A program made the translations under genes and the position numbers. The notes beneath the pieces are model-generated. The model was given only the letters and a program-made list of their open reading frames with translations. It made no database searches and was not told where the DNA came from. From contig MGMW01000092.1 of the NCBI GenBank assembly GCA_001795035.1, positions 1 through 10,872 of the forward strand: a stretch of 10,872 nt of DNA, in the 5' to 3' direction. Shown piece by piece: positions 5,908-10,872 of this stretch. The number at the start of each line of letters is the position of its first letter. The first letter of the stretch is position 1. The DNA is from Chloroflexi bacterium RBG_13_53_26 (lineage in GTDB: Bacteria > Chloroflexota > Dehalococcoidia > UBA2247 > RBG-13-53-26).

Positions 5908-6600
5908 CTATCCTCCAGTGACACCGCTCATTTCCTGTAGCAGCTTCTTGTTGACCACCACTATGCGGTGTCGGTCCATCCTGATAGCGCCTTCCTCCTC
6001 CAGCGCCTTGAGAGACCTGCCCACTACTTCGCGGGCCGTACCCACCATGGCTGCCATCTCCTGCTGGGTGAGTCTGGGTCGTTGGCCCTCTCCTTCGCTG
6101 ATCCGTCCGTGGTCTGTAGCGTATTCCAGAAGCAGCTTGGCCAGCCTGTCGGTGACATGGCGGAATGACAGATCTTCCACCAGCGAGACGAAGTGGCGCA
6201 CCTTCTTGGATAGAATCTTGATCACGTTGGTAGCCAGGTTGGGGTGCTTTCTCAGGATGGTCTCCATGTCAGTCTTGGTTATTCCATAGAGGACCACCGG
6301 GGTCATGGCTATGACGCTGGCAGGATTTGGCCCACCATCGAATACTGCGATGTCGTTGAAGGACTCACCTGCTTTCACGATGCACAGAATCTGCTCCTTG
6401 CCTTCCACCGAAGTCTTGAAAACTTTGACCACTCCTGAAACCACGAAGTAGACTGCCTGGGATGCTTCTTCTTCCAGAAGGATCATGTCGTTTCTCTGGG
6501 CCGATTGCTCGAAGACATGTTGCTTGATTGCTTCGAGTTCCGCCGTACTCAAGCCGAGGAAATATGGTACTGATTTCAGGAGATCGATTTCGATAGCCAT
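5908..6600 (-). CDS. Crp/Fnr-family transcriptional regulator
   Basis: A 230-residue DNA-binding regulator with an N-terminal cyclic-nucleotide-type beta-barrel (about 10-115), a long dimerisation helix (about 118-150) and a C-terminal winged helix. The recognition region is LTQQEMAAMVGTAREVVGRSLKALEEEGAI (178-207), the standard Crp/Fnr helix-turn-helix. Only one cysteine is present (Cys73), so it cannot hold an FNR-type [4Fe-4S] cluster. The phosphate-binding cassette, starting GESFNDIAVF at 78, has Pro-Ala where CRP has the Arg-Ser pair that contacts cAMP, so cAMP is unlikely and the true signal is unknown. No good Shine-Dalgarno precedes the ATG, but a strong promoter lies just upstream and the next Met is inside the barrel domain. 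It follows the redox-protein operon on the same strand and precedes a ferredoxin, so control of those genes is plausible. Confidence 0.9.
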   Translation of the reverse strand: MAIEIDLLKSVPYFLGLSTAELEAIKQHVFEQSAQRNDMILLEEEASQAVYFVVSGVVKVFKTSVEGKEQILCIVKAGESFNDIAVFDGGPNPASVIAMTPVVLYGITKTDMETILRKHPNLATNVIKILSKKVRHFVSLVEDLSFRHVTDRLAKLLLEYATDHGRISEGEGQRPRLTQQEMAAMVGTAREVVGRSLKALEEEGAIRMDRHRIVVVNKKLLQEMSGVTGG

Positions 6601-6633
6601 AGACCGTTCAGAAGTATCGCAGCAGTCAAGGAG

Positions 6634-6661
6634 ATTATAATACTAATGCGCCGCTTTTCAA
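6634..6661 (-). promoter_or_regulatory. Sigma-70-type promoter for the Crp/Fnr gene
   Basis: Read on the minus strand, TTGAAA (plus coordinates 6656-6661) and a perfect TATAAT (6634-6639) are separated by 16 bases, one short of the optimum. The predicted transcription start near 6627 gives a leader of about 27 bases to the ATG at 6600. It lies in the 103-base gap between the diiron-protein gene and the regulator, so the regulator (and perhaps the ferredoxin) can be expressed independently of the upstream operon. Confidence 0.65.
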
Positions 6662-6703
6662 ACGACCCGCCTCAGGTCTCCCTTCATCTGGTAAACAGGC
6701 AAC

Positions 6704-7234
6704 CTACATGCCATCGAGGCTCCACCGCTCCTTCATAGTGAACCATCCCGCCGGGTCTGAAAGGTATTCCACCGAAGCTGATAGAGTGAGGTAGTGAGCT
6801 CTTTCCTCCCCTGTCAAGGCTTTGTAGAAGGCTTTCTCGGCAGGTGACTCTGACTCCTCTTCACGGTTTCTGTAGAAACTGTAGCTCTTGTCCTCCATAC
6901 TCATCCCCACCTTCAGCGCTTCGATTTCACTGGAGGGGGCTTTGAAATCGGCGTCCATTCTATCTACGGCATCCTTGAACACACTCTGTATGCTCTTCTG
7001 TTGTTTGAATGTGGACTCCTTTTCTGGCCATTTCCCCCGCGTCTTTACTGCCTCGTAGACCTCTTTTATCTTCTGATAATGTATGTCCTCCTGGGCGGCC
7101 AGTTGTTTGAACAGTTCCTGGGCCAGTGTGCTGACGCTCTTCTGTCCTGCCTTCTGATAGAATTCCTTACCTTCAATCTCCATTTGCAGCGCTGTCTCCA
7201 GGGCGCTGGTTATTCTCTTGGGCTGTTTCGACAT
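6704..7234 (-). CDS. Rubrerythrin-like ferritin-fold diiron protein (no rubredoxin domain)
   Basis: A 176-residue, all-helical, highly charged protein. Two helix pairs each carry a diiron half-site: an acidic helix EIEGKEFY (19-26) followed by QEDIH with Glu49 and His52 (ExxH), then MEDKSYSFY with Glu114 followed by EERAHY with Glu144 and His147 (ExxH). This is the ferritin-like arrangement of COG1633/rubrerythrin-type proteins. There are no cysteines and therefore no rubredoxin domain, so electrons must come from another protein. The C-terminus (EYLSDPAGWF...) is shared by many such proteins in anaerobes. Likely role: peroxide or oxygen detoxification, or iron handling. AAGGAGGT (plus-strand ACCTCCTT at 7243-7250), eight bases before the ATG, fixes the start. 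It is the last gene of the probable redox operon, 20 bp after the flavoprotein gene, with no clear terminator after it. Confidence 0.85.
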   Translation of the reverse strand: MSKQPKRITSALETALQMEIEGKEFYQKAGQKSVSTLAQELFKQLAAQEDIHYQKIKEVYEAVKTRGKWPEKESTFKQQKSIQSVFKDAVDRMDADFKAPSSEIEALKVGMSMEDKSYSFYRNREEESESPAEKAFYKALTGEERAHYLTLSASVEYLSDPAGWFTMKERWSLDGM

Positions 7235-7254
7235 TTTCAGCTACCTCCTTGATT

Positions 7255-7821
7255 TCAGTCTTGAACCAGCCTGCAGCCCAGCTCAAATGCATCCCGTAAC
7301 GCAGTGGGATGTTCCTTTATCTCGCCCTTTTTGTCTATGCCCCGTATGAGGAGCTCGTCGGCATACTTGACGCCAATGGTCTGGAAGAAATATCTTACCG
7401 TCAGCACCGACCCATCAAACAGTTTTTCACCCTGGGTGGCCCCGACAGCGATAAGGGCGCCTTTTCTGCCTGAATCAGGTGGTTTCTGCTTGAGAACGTA
7501 CTTCCTGGCCCATAGCGCCTGACAGCGATCGATGAGTGCCTTGGCCTGACTGGTGAGCCCGTAGAAGAAGATTGGAGAGGCAACGATGACGCCATCGGCA
7601 TTCAGTAGCTTGGGGTATATATCATCCATGGTATCTCTGATGTCACAGTTGCCATCCTTGAGGCAGGCATAGTCTTCTCTACAGGGAGCTATCTTGAGCT
7701 TGTCAACGACGATTTTCTCGATCTCCGCCCCCTGACTTTGTGCTCCCTTCAGGGCCTCATCAAGCAGCAGATCGGTGTTTCCTCTTATTCTCGGACTTCC
7801 CATAATCCCCAGGATTCTCAT
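7255..7821 (-). CDS. Flavodoxin-fold NAD(P)H-dependent reductase, iron-sulfur-flavoprotein-like
   Basis: A 188-residue flavodoxin-like FMN protein from this start. The N-terminal RILGIMGSPRIRGNT is the FMN phosphate loop, and ASPIFFYGLTSQAKALIDR is the typical second flavin-contact segment of the iron-sulfur-flavoprotein / FMN-reductase family. In iron-sulfur flavoproteins a CxxCxxCx5C motif sits after the third strand. Here the matching segment has Cys at the first, third and fourth positions (PC, AC and NC) but Asp at the second. A cluster is therefore possible but not certain. ATG at 7821 is preferred over an in-frame GTG at 7827 because the Shine-Dalgarno lies at the correct distance from the ATG and abuts the GTG. 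Probable role: passing electrons from a nicotinamide cofactor or ferredoxin to rubrerythrin-type proteins encoded on either side. Confidence 0.83.
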   Translation of the reverse strand: MRILGIMGSPRIRGNTDLLLDEALKGAQSQGAEIEKIVVDKLKIAPCREDYACLKDGNCDIRDTMDDIYPKLLNADGVIVASPIFFYGLTSQAKALIDRCQALWARKYVLKQKPPDSGRKGALIAVGATQGEKLFDGSVLTVRYFFQTIGVKYADELLIRGIDKKGEIKEHPTALRDAFELGCRLVQD

Positions 7822-7825
7822 GGGC

Positions 7826-7835
7826 ACCTTCCTTT
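7826..7835 (-). promoter_or_regulatory. Ribosome binding site deciding the flavoprotein start
   Basis: AAAGGAAGGT on the minus strand. Its AAGGA core (plus coordinates 7830-7834) is eight bases before the ATG at 7821 but only two bases before the alternative GTG at 7827, which even overlaps the site. This favours the ATG. Confidence 0.6.
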
Positions 7836-7887
7836 ATCTATCTCTGAGCACAGAGCTGTAGTTCGATCAGTTCGATGCCATCAGTGC

Positions 7888-8391
7888 CTAGTCAACGCGC
7901 TTGAACTTCTTCGCAGATGCCCCGCAAACAGGGCACTTTTCCGGAGCCTTGCCTTCCACCGTGTTGCCACAGATCTGGCAAACGTAGAATGGCTGCTCAT
8001 CCATAGGCTGGCCTTTTTCCAGTTTGCTCAGTGCAGCCTGGAACAGGCCGTGGTGGATTTGTTCCACTTTGTTGGCCAGGTCGAAGCTGTTTCTGGCCTT
8101 ATCATGCTTCTCACCCTCGGCCTGTTTGATGAATCCGGGATACATCTGGGTGAATTCGTAGTTCTCGCCACTGATTGCCGCCGAGAGGTTGTCCTTGGTT
8201 GACTTGATGCCCTGCACTACCTTCAGGTGGTTGCGGGCGTGGACCGTTTCTGCCTCCGCCGTGGCGCGGAACAATCGGGCTATCTGTTTGTTTCCCTCTT
8301 CGTCAGCCTTCTCCGCAAAGAAGAGATACTTGCGGTTGGCTTGGCTTTCACCGGCGAAAGCGAATTCCACGTTCTCACTTGTTTTGGACAT
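7888..8391 (-). CDS. rbr: Rubrerythrin
   Basis: A 167-residue non-heme iron peroxidase that reduces hydrogen peroxide in anaerobes. The N-terminal diiron four-helix domain has the expected ligands: Glu15 in FAGESQANRKY, Glu48 and His51 (ETVH), Glu76 and Glu79 in ENYEFTQMYPGF, and Glu110 with His113. The C-terminal rubredoxin domain has CQIC (138-141) and CPVC (153-156), each followed by Gly, binding one iron that passes electrons to the diiron centre. It is a shorter form than the roughly 190-residue clostridial and Desulfovibrio proteins, but no motif is missing. AGGAGGT (plus-strand ACCTCCT at 8397-8403) lies five bases before the ATG and overlaps the stop of the CoA-binding protein gene. 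A 66-base gap separates it from the flavoprotein gene. Confidence 0.94.
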   Translation of the reverse strand: MSKTSENVEFAFAGESQANRKYLFFAEKADEEGNKQIARLFRATAEAETVHARNHLKVVQGIKSTKDNLSAAISGENYEFTQMYPGFIKQAEGEKHDKARNSFDLANKVEQIHHGLFQAALSKLEKGQPMDEQPFYVCQICGNTVEGKAPEKCPVCGASAKKFKRVD

Positions 8392-8406
8392 CGTTGACCT
8401 CCTGTC

Positions 8407-8814
8407 TCAATTTTTCTCTCTATCCTTTAGTTTCAGATGCTCTTTGCGCATACATTTGTCCATCACCACCAGTAGCCCGGCTTCTCTTGCTCTGCCGGCT
8501 GCTGTTTCATTCACCACCCCTTCCTGCATCCAGACAACCTTTGCCCCTATGGCGATTGCTTGTTCCACAATGGCTGGCGTTTCCTCGCTGCGTCGGAAGA
8601 TGTCTACTACATCCACTGGCTCATGAATCGATACTAAGTCAGTATAGCAGGCTTCCCCTAGTATCTGACTGAACTCTGGGTTCACCTGGATAATTCTGTA
8701 CCCCTGCTCTTTCAAGTAGGATGCCACCTTGAAGCTGGGGCGTTCTGCATCTGGCGAAAGCCCTACTATGGCCACGGTTCGATAGGTATTTAGTATCTTC
8801 TCTTCTTGGTTCAA
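8407..8814 (-). CDS. CoA-binding-domain (YccU-like) protein
   Basis: A 135-residue Rossmann-type protein of the CoA_binding_2 family. Typical features are TVAIVGLSPDAERPS (13-27), where the glycine loop binds the nucleotide, then GYRIIQVNP (38-46), a VDVVDIFRR segment (67-75), and VVWMQEGVVNETA (93-105). It resembles the nucleotide-binding domain of succinyl-CoA synthetase alpha subunits but lacks the catalytic His domain. The family's precise role is unknown; ligand binding or redox-linked regulation is often supposed. Translation must begin at the TTG at 8814, because an in-frame TAA lies two codons upstream and the next candidate (GTG at Val14) would remove the first beta strand. The nearest purine-rich site, GAGGGG, is about 12 bases away, so initiation may be weak or coupled. 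The gene lies 57 bp after the MoaD-like gene and 15 bp before rubrerythrin. Confidence 0.85.
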   Translation of the reverse strand: MNQEEKILNTYRTVAIVGLSPDAERPSFKVASYLKEQGYRIIQVNPEFSQILGEACYTDLVSIHEPVDVVDIFRRSEETPAIVEQAIAIGAKVVWMQEGVVNETAAGRAREAGLLVVMDKCMRKEHLKLKDREKN

Positions 8815-8871
8815 GTTTTACTCAGTCCCCTCTGTTTGACGCTATGGATAACACGACCCTGTCCTTTCTGG

Positions 8872-9165
8872 TTAGCCTCCACCCCAGAAGTGCATCATGC
8901 CGATGCCCACCTCATCACCATCGTGAAGCTCGGTCTCCAGCCCCTGAGGGAGGGCCTGGGATTCGCGTCCATTCAGCAGCACAAAGTACTCTGTGTCGAT
9001 ATAGCCGGTCTCCGGCTCGATGACTTGAATTCTCCCGTCGCTTTTCTGGATTACTTCCTGTAAGAGAGCCCTCAAAGTTGGCCTCTCTCCTGCCAGGTCA
9101 ATCTGGTTTTGGTCAAAGACCCTGGTTATGTCGAAATGGAAGAAGGACTTCAAACGAATCTTCAT
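8872..9165 (-). CDS. MoaD/ThiS-like ubiquitin-fold sulfur carrier
   Basis: A 97-residue beta-grasp protein whose last residues are FWGGG, so the chain ends in the diglycine that E1-like enzymes adenylate and that is converted to a thiocarboxylate. Internal features fit the family: an RLKSFFHFDI first hairpin, a helix TLRALLQEVIQK (30-41), FVLLNGRES (61-69) and LHDGDEVGIGMM (80-91). Because nothing follows the glycines, no processing protease is needed to expose them. The gene begins three bases after the stop of the thiF-like gene, so the two are translated together and almost certainly work as a pair. The acceptor pathway is not evident: molybdenum/tungsten cofactor, thiamine, tRNA thiolation and cysteine or homocysteine synthesis all use similar carriers. 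No other gene of the first three pathways is in the window. Confidence 0.87.
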   Translation of the reverse strand: MKIRLKSFFHFDITRVFDQNQIDLAGERPTLRALLQEVIQKSDGRIQVIEPETGYIDTEYFVLLNGRESQALPQGLETELHDGDEVGIGMMHFWGGG

Positions 9166-9168
9166 CAG

Positions 9169-9912
9169 TTATTTGTTTCCCCTGCTGCCACATACTTCAC
9201 AGTCAGGTTTCCTGGCTACCTCACGGAGGCAGAAATCCATAGTGGCCAAATTGACATAAAGCATTTGACCTGTGAGCAGGCGACCGAAACCAGCGATTAT
9301 TTTGATCGCTTCAGTGGCCTGGATAACGGCCACCATGGCAGGTGCGACACCGAATACAGGGAACGGCGTTTGCTCCTCAGGTTTCTGAGGATAGAGGCAG
9401 GCCAGACACGGTGTCTTCCCGGGGATGATAGTAGTAACCTGACCGCACAGCCCCCAAACTCCGCCGTGGATGAAGGGGATTCCTTCGGCTACGCATACCC
9501 GGTTCAGGATGGCTCTGGTCTCGAAGTTATCCATTGCGTCCACTACTACGCTGGCCCCATTAATGATGTCCCTTGCATTGGTCTCGGTGATTTGTGCTGC
9601 GATAGGTACGACCCTTATCGATGGGTTCAAGCTTCTCAGCTTCCTTGCTGCCGAAACAGCCTTTTTCTGCCCGATGTCCTCGTCCCAGTGCAGTACCTGG
9701 CGGTTGAGGTTGGACAGCTCCACGAGTTCGCTGTCGATGATGGTGATCCGCCCCACTCCAGTGCAGGCCAGGTACATTGAAGCCGGACATCCTATTCCGC
9801 CGGCACCGGCCACAATCACGTGCGAGGACTTGAGCTTTTGCTGCCCTTCCTCTCCAAATCCTTCGTACCTTATCTGCCGATCATATCTTTCGAGATCGTC
9901 CCTGGTGAGCAT
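9169..9912 (-). CDS. ThiF/MoeB/HesA-family E1-like adenylyltransferase
   Basis: A 247-residue enzyme that activates the C-terminal glycine of a ubiquitin-fold sulfur carrier with ATP. Motifs: ERYDRQIRYEGFGEEGQ (8-24), the ATP loop GAGGIG (36-41), Asp60 in TIIDSE, NLNRQVL (68-74) with the conserved Arg71, DAMDNFETR (125-133), and a structural zinc site formed by CLAC (169-172) and CEVC (238-241). Where MoeB and ThiF carry the mobile-loop cysteine (TCxxxGV in MoeB) this protein has QTPFPVFGVAPAM (181-193), with no cysteine. It may therefore only adenylate and not form an acyl-disulfide or persulfide itself; related HesA-like proteins share such a loop. AGGAG (9924-9928) lies 11 bases before the ATG. 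Its stop is three bases from the MoaD-like start, and the upstream M20 gene ends 60 bp before it. Confidence 0.9.
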   Translation of the reverse strand: MLTRDDLERYDRQIRYEGFGEEGQQKLKSSHVIVAGAGGIGCPASMYLACTGVGRITIIDSELVELSNLNRQVLHWDEDIGQKKAVSAARKLRSLNPSIRVVPIAAQITETNARDIINGASVVVDAMDNFETRAILNRVCVAEGIPFIHGGVWGLCGQVTTIIPGKTPCLACLYPQKPEEQTPFPVFGVAPAMVAVIQATEAIKIIAGFGRLLTGQMLYVNLATMDFCLREVARKPDCEVCGSRGNK

Positions 9913-9972
9913 ATCTATGCTTGCTCCTGACGAGATATATGGGCTATTCTCTCCGCACGGACTGTGTATGGC

Positions 9973-10872
9973 CTATCGTGTTGGCAGAGACAAAGCAAAA
10001 CTCAGATAGAGTTCGGCTGCTCGCACCACCTGGGGAAACTCCACGGATTCCTCGGGAGTGTGCGCTGTCTCCAATTGTCCGGGGCCTAGAATAATCGGGT
10101 CCGTTCCGCCGGCCCAGAGTGTATTGGCATCTGAATGGCTCCTGAAGATCTGGGGATCCCAGGCAAGATCTGTTTTCCTGTAGGCTTCCTTCAGTCTGGC
10201 AACAAGGGGCCGATTCTGAGAGATGAGATAACCTGACTGCGCGTTCTCGAATCTGATATAGGCATCCATGCCCGTTATGCTCTTGCTTGCCTCTTCTACC
10301 AACTGCTCGAGCTCTGCCTTCAGTATGTCTATCCTGGAATCGGGCGGCAAATGAAGGTCCAGCCAGGCTTCGCAGCTATCAGGCACCACAAACCCACCAG
10401 GGAATCCGGTAAGCTGCCTGATGTTGTACACCAGCCCATGAGGTGCAGAATCAGCATACTCGGTCAGTTTCAAGAGGAGCTTCAACATTATCTCGATGGC
10501 GTTCTGTCCCAATTCCGGCATGGAAGAATGGGCTCGCTTCCCACGGGTACGTAGCAGGACTTCCAGGTAGCCATAGTGCCCCAGACAGGGTATCAGGTTG
10601 GTGGGCTCACCGACTATTGCCCAGGGTATGCTGTGTTCTCGGATCAGTGTCTTGGCCCCATCACCTTCTTGCTCCTCGCCGACTACCAGGGCAAGGCCTA
10701 CCGATGGCAGAGGATTCTTCATCTCAGCCAGTACGGTGAATGCTTCTATCATGGCAGCGCAGCCGGCTTTCATGTCCGTAATGCCCAGCCCGTAGAGCGT
10801 ATCTCCTTCCTCACTAAAGCCGTAGTCCTCGAGATCAAAGGCGGTGACTGTATCCAGGTGTCCCACAAAGCA
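9973..10872 (-). CDS. M20-family metallopeptidase/deacylase (ArgE/DapE-like), 5' partial
   Basis: The reading frame runs off the right edge of the window, so the N-terminus is missing; 299 codons remain. The two-zinc ligand set is visible in order: His in VGHLDTV, Asp in GLGITDMKAG, the Glu pair in VVGEEQEGDGA (catalytic base and ligand), Glu in IVGEPTN, and His in LETAHTPEESV. The dimerisation (lid) domain lies between, starting near GHYGYLEVLLRTRGKRAHSS, where a conserved His supports catalysis. The SHSDANTLW segment and GPGQLETAH fit acetylornithine deacetylase / succinyl-diaminopimelate desuccinylase relatives, but the substrate (N-acyl amino acid, dipeptide or carboxylated amine) cannot be read from the sequence. 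It is the first visible gene of the minus-strand block. Its link to the thiF-moaD pair is by position only. Confidence 0.88.
   Translation of the reverse strand, partial: CFVGHLDTVTAFDLEDYGFSEEGDTLYGLGITDMKAGCAAMIEAFTVLAEMKNPLPSVGLALVVGEEQEGDGAKTLIREHSIPWAIVGEPTNLIPCLGHYGYLEVLLRTRGKRAHSSMPELGQNAIEIMLKLLLKLTEYADSAPHGLVYNIRQLTGFPGGFVVPDSCEAWLDLHLPPDSRIDILKAELEQLVEEASKSITGMDAYIRFENAQSGYLISQNRPLVARLKEAYRKTDLAWDPQIFRSHSDANTLWAGGTDPIILGPGQLETAHTPEESVEFPQVVRAAELYLSFALSLPTR

Noticed and set aside
7822..7827. A GTG start for the flavoprotein
   Set aside because: The GTG overlaps the Shine-Dalgarno sequence; the ATG two codons later has proper spacing.
7842..7855. A small hairpin (CTCTG, four-base loop, CAGAG) between rubrerythrin and the flavoprotein gene
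   Set aside because: The stem is only five base pairs with no T-tract, so it is within chance expectation and not a credible terminator.
1..10872. Mobile elements, CRISPR arrays, tRNA or rRNA genes
   Set aside because: No transposase or integrase, no regularly spaced repeats and no recognisable tRNA or rRNA segments were seen on either strand by eye; a covariance-model scan was not possible.

Overview
The window holds fifteen confident protein-coding genes on two opposing blocks, plus two doubtful short ORFs. No rRNA, tRNA, CRISPR array, insertion sequence or phage gene was recognised, and no stretch longer than about 130 bases lacks a gene. The gene set (rubrerythrin, a rubrerythrin-like diiron protein, an iron-sulfur-flavoprotein relative, a double-cluster ferredoxin, HemW) fits a strict anaerobe. 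Moderate GC content, strong Shine-Dalgarno sites and the protein style suggest a bacterium of the Chloroflexota, perhaps Dehalococcoidia. That placement is inference, not something a marker gene here proves.

Plus-strand block (about 1-5585): an exported DUF2318-type cysteine-rich lipoprotein, then cysteine synthase, a cystathionine gamma-synthase/lyase family enzyme, threonine synthase, a free-standing NIL-domain protein and HemW. The core is sulfur and aspartate-family amino-acid metabolism. The first two PLP enzymes could make cysteine and interconvert cystathionine, homocysteine and cysteine. Threonine synthase competes for the same homoserine-derived precursor. The NIL protein is a candidate regulatory or homocysteine-related partner. 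A 39-codon ORF, MSRWLSLLHP..., fits between the PLP enzyme and threonine synthase and may be an overlooked small gene.

Minus-strand block (about 10872 down to 5605), in transcription order: an M20 metallopeptidase/deacylase (5' end outside the window), a ThiF/MoeB-type E1-like enzyme, a MoaD/ThiS-like sulfur carrier ending in Gly-Gly-Gly, a CoA-binding-domain protein, rubrerythrin, an iron-sulfur-flavoprotein-like flavodoxin, a rubrerythrin-like diiron protein, then a Crp/Fnr regulator with its own good promoter, and a 2x[4Fe-4S] ferredoxin. From thiF to the diiron gene, spacing is 3 to 66 bp, so this is probably one operon. It combines sulfur-carrier activation with oxidative-stress or electron-transfer proteins. 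The two blocks converge at hemW and the ferredoxin, 19 bp apart.

Most interesting: (1) an E1-like enzyme without the usual catalytic cysteine, tightly coupled to its ubiquitin-like carrier and embedded in a redox-defence operon, with no JAMM protease visible and a cysteine synthase on the other strand; (2) an iron-sulfur flavoprotein relative in which Asp stands at the second cluster-cysteine position; (3) the hidden 39-codon ORF; (4) a NIL domain and a ferredoxin, often fused elsewhere, encoded separately on either side of hemW.
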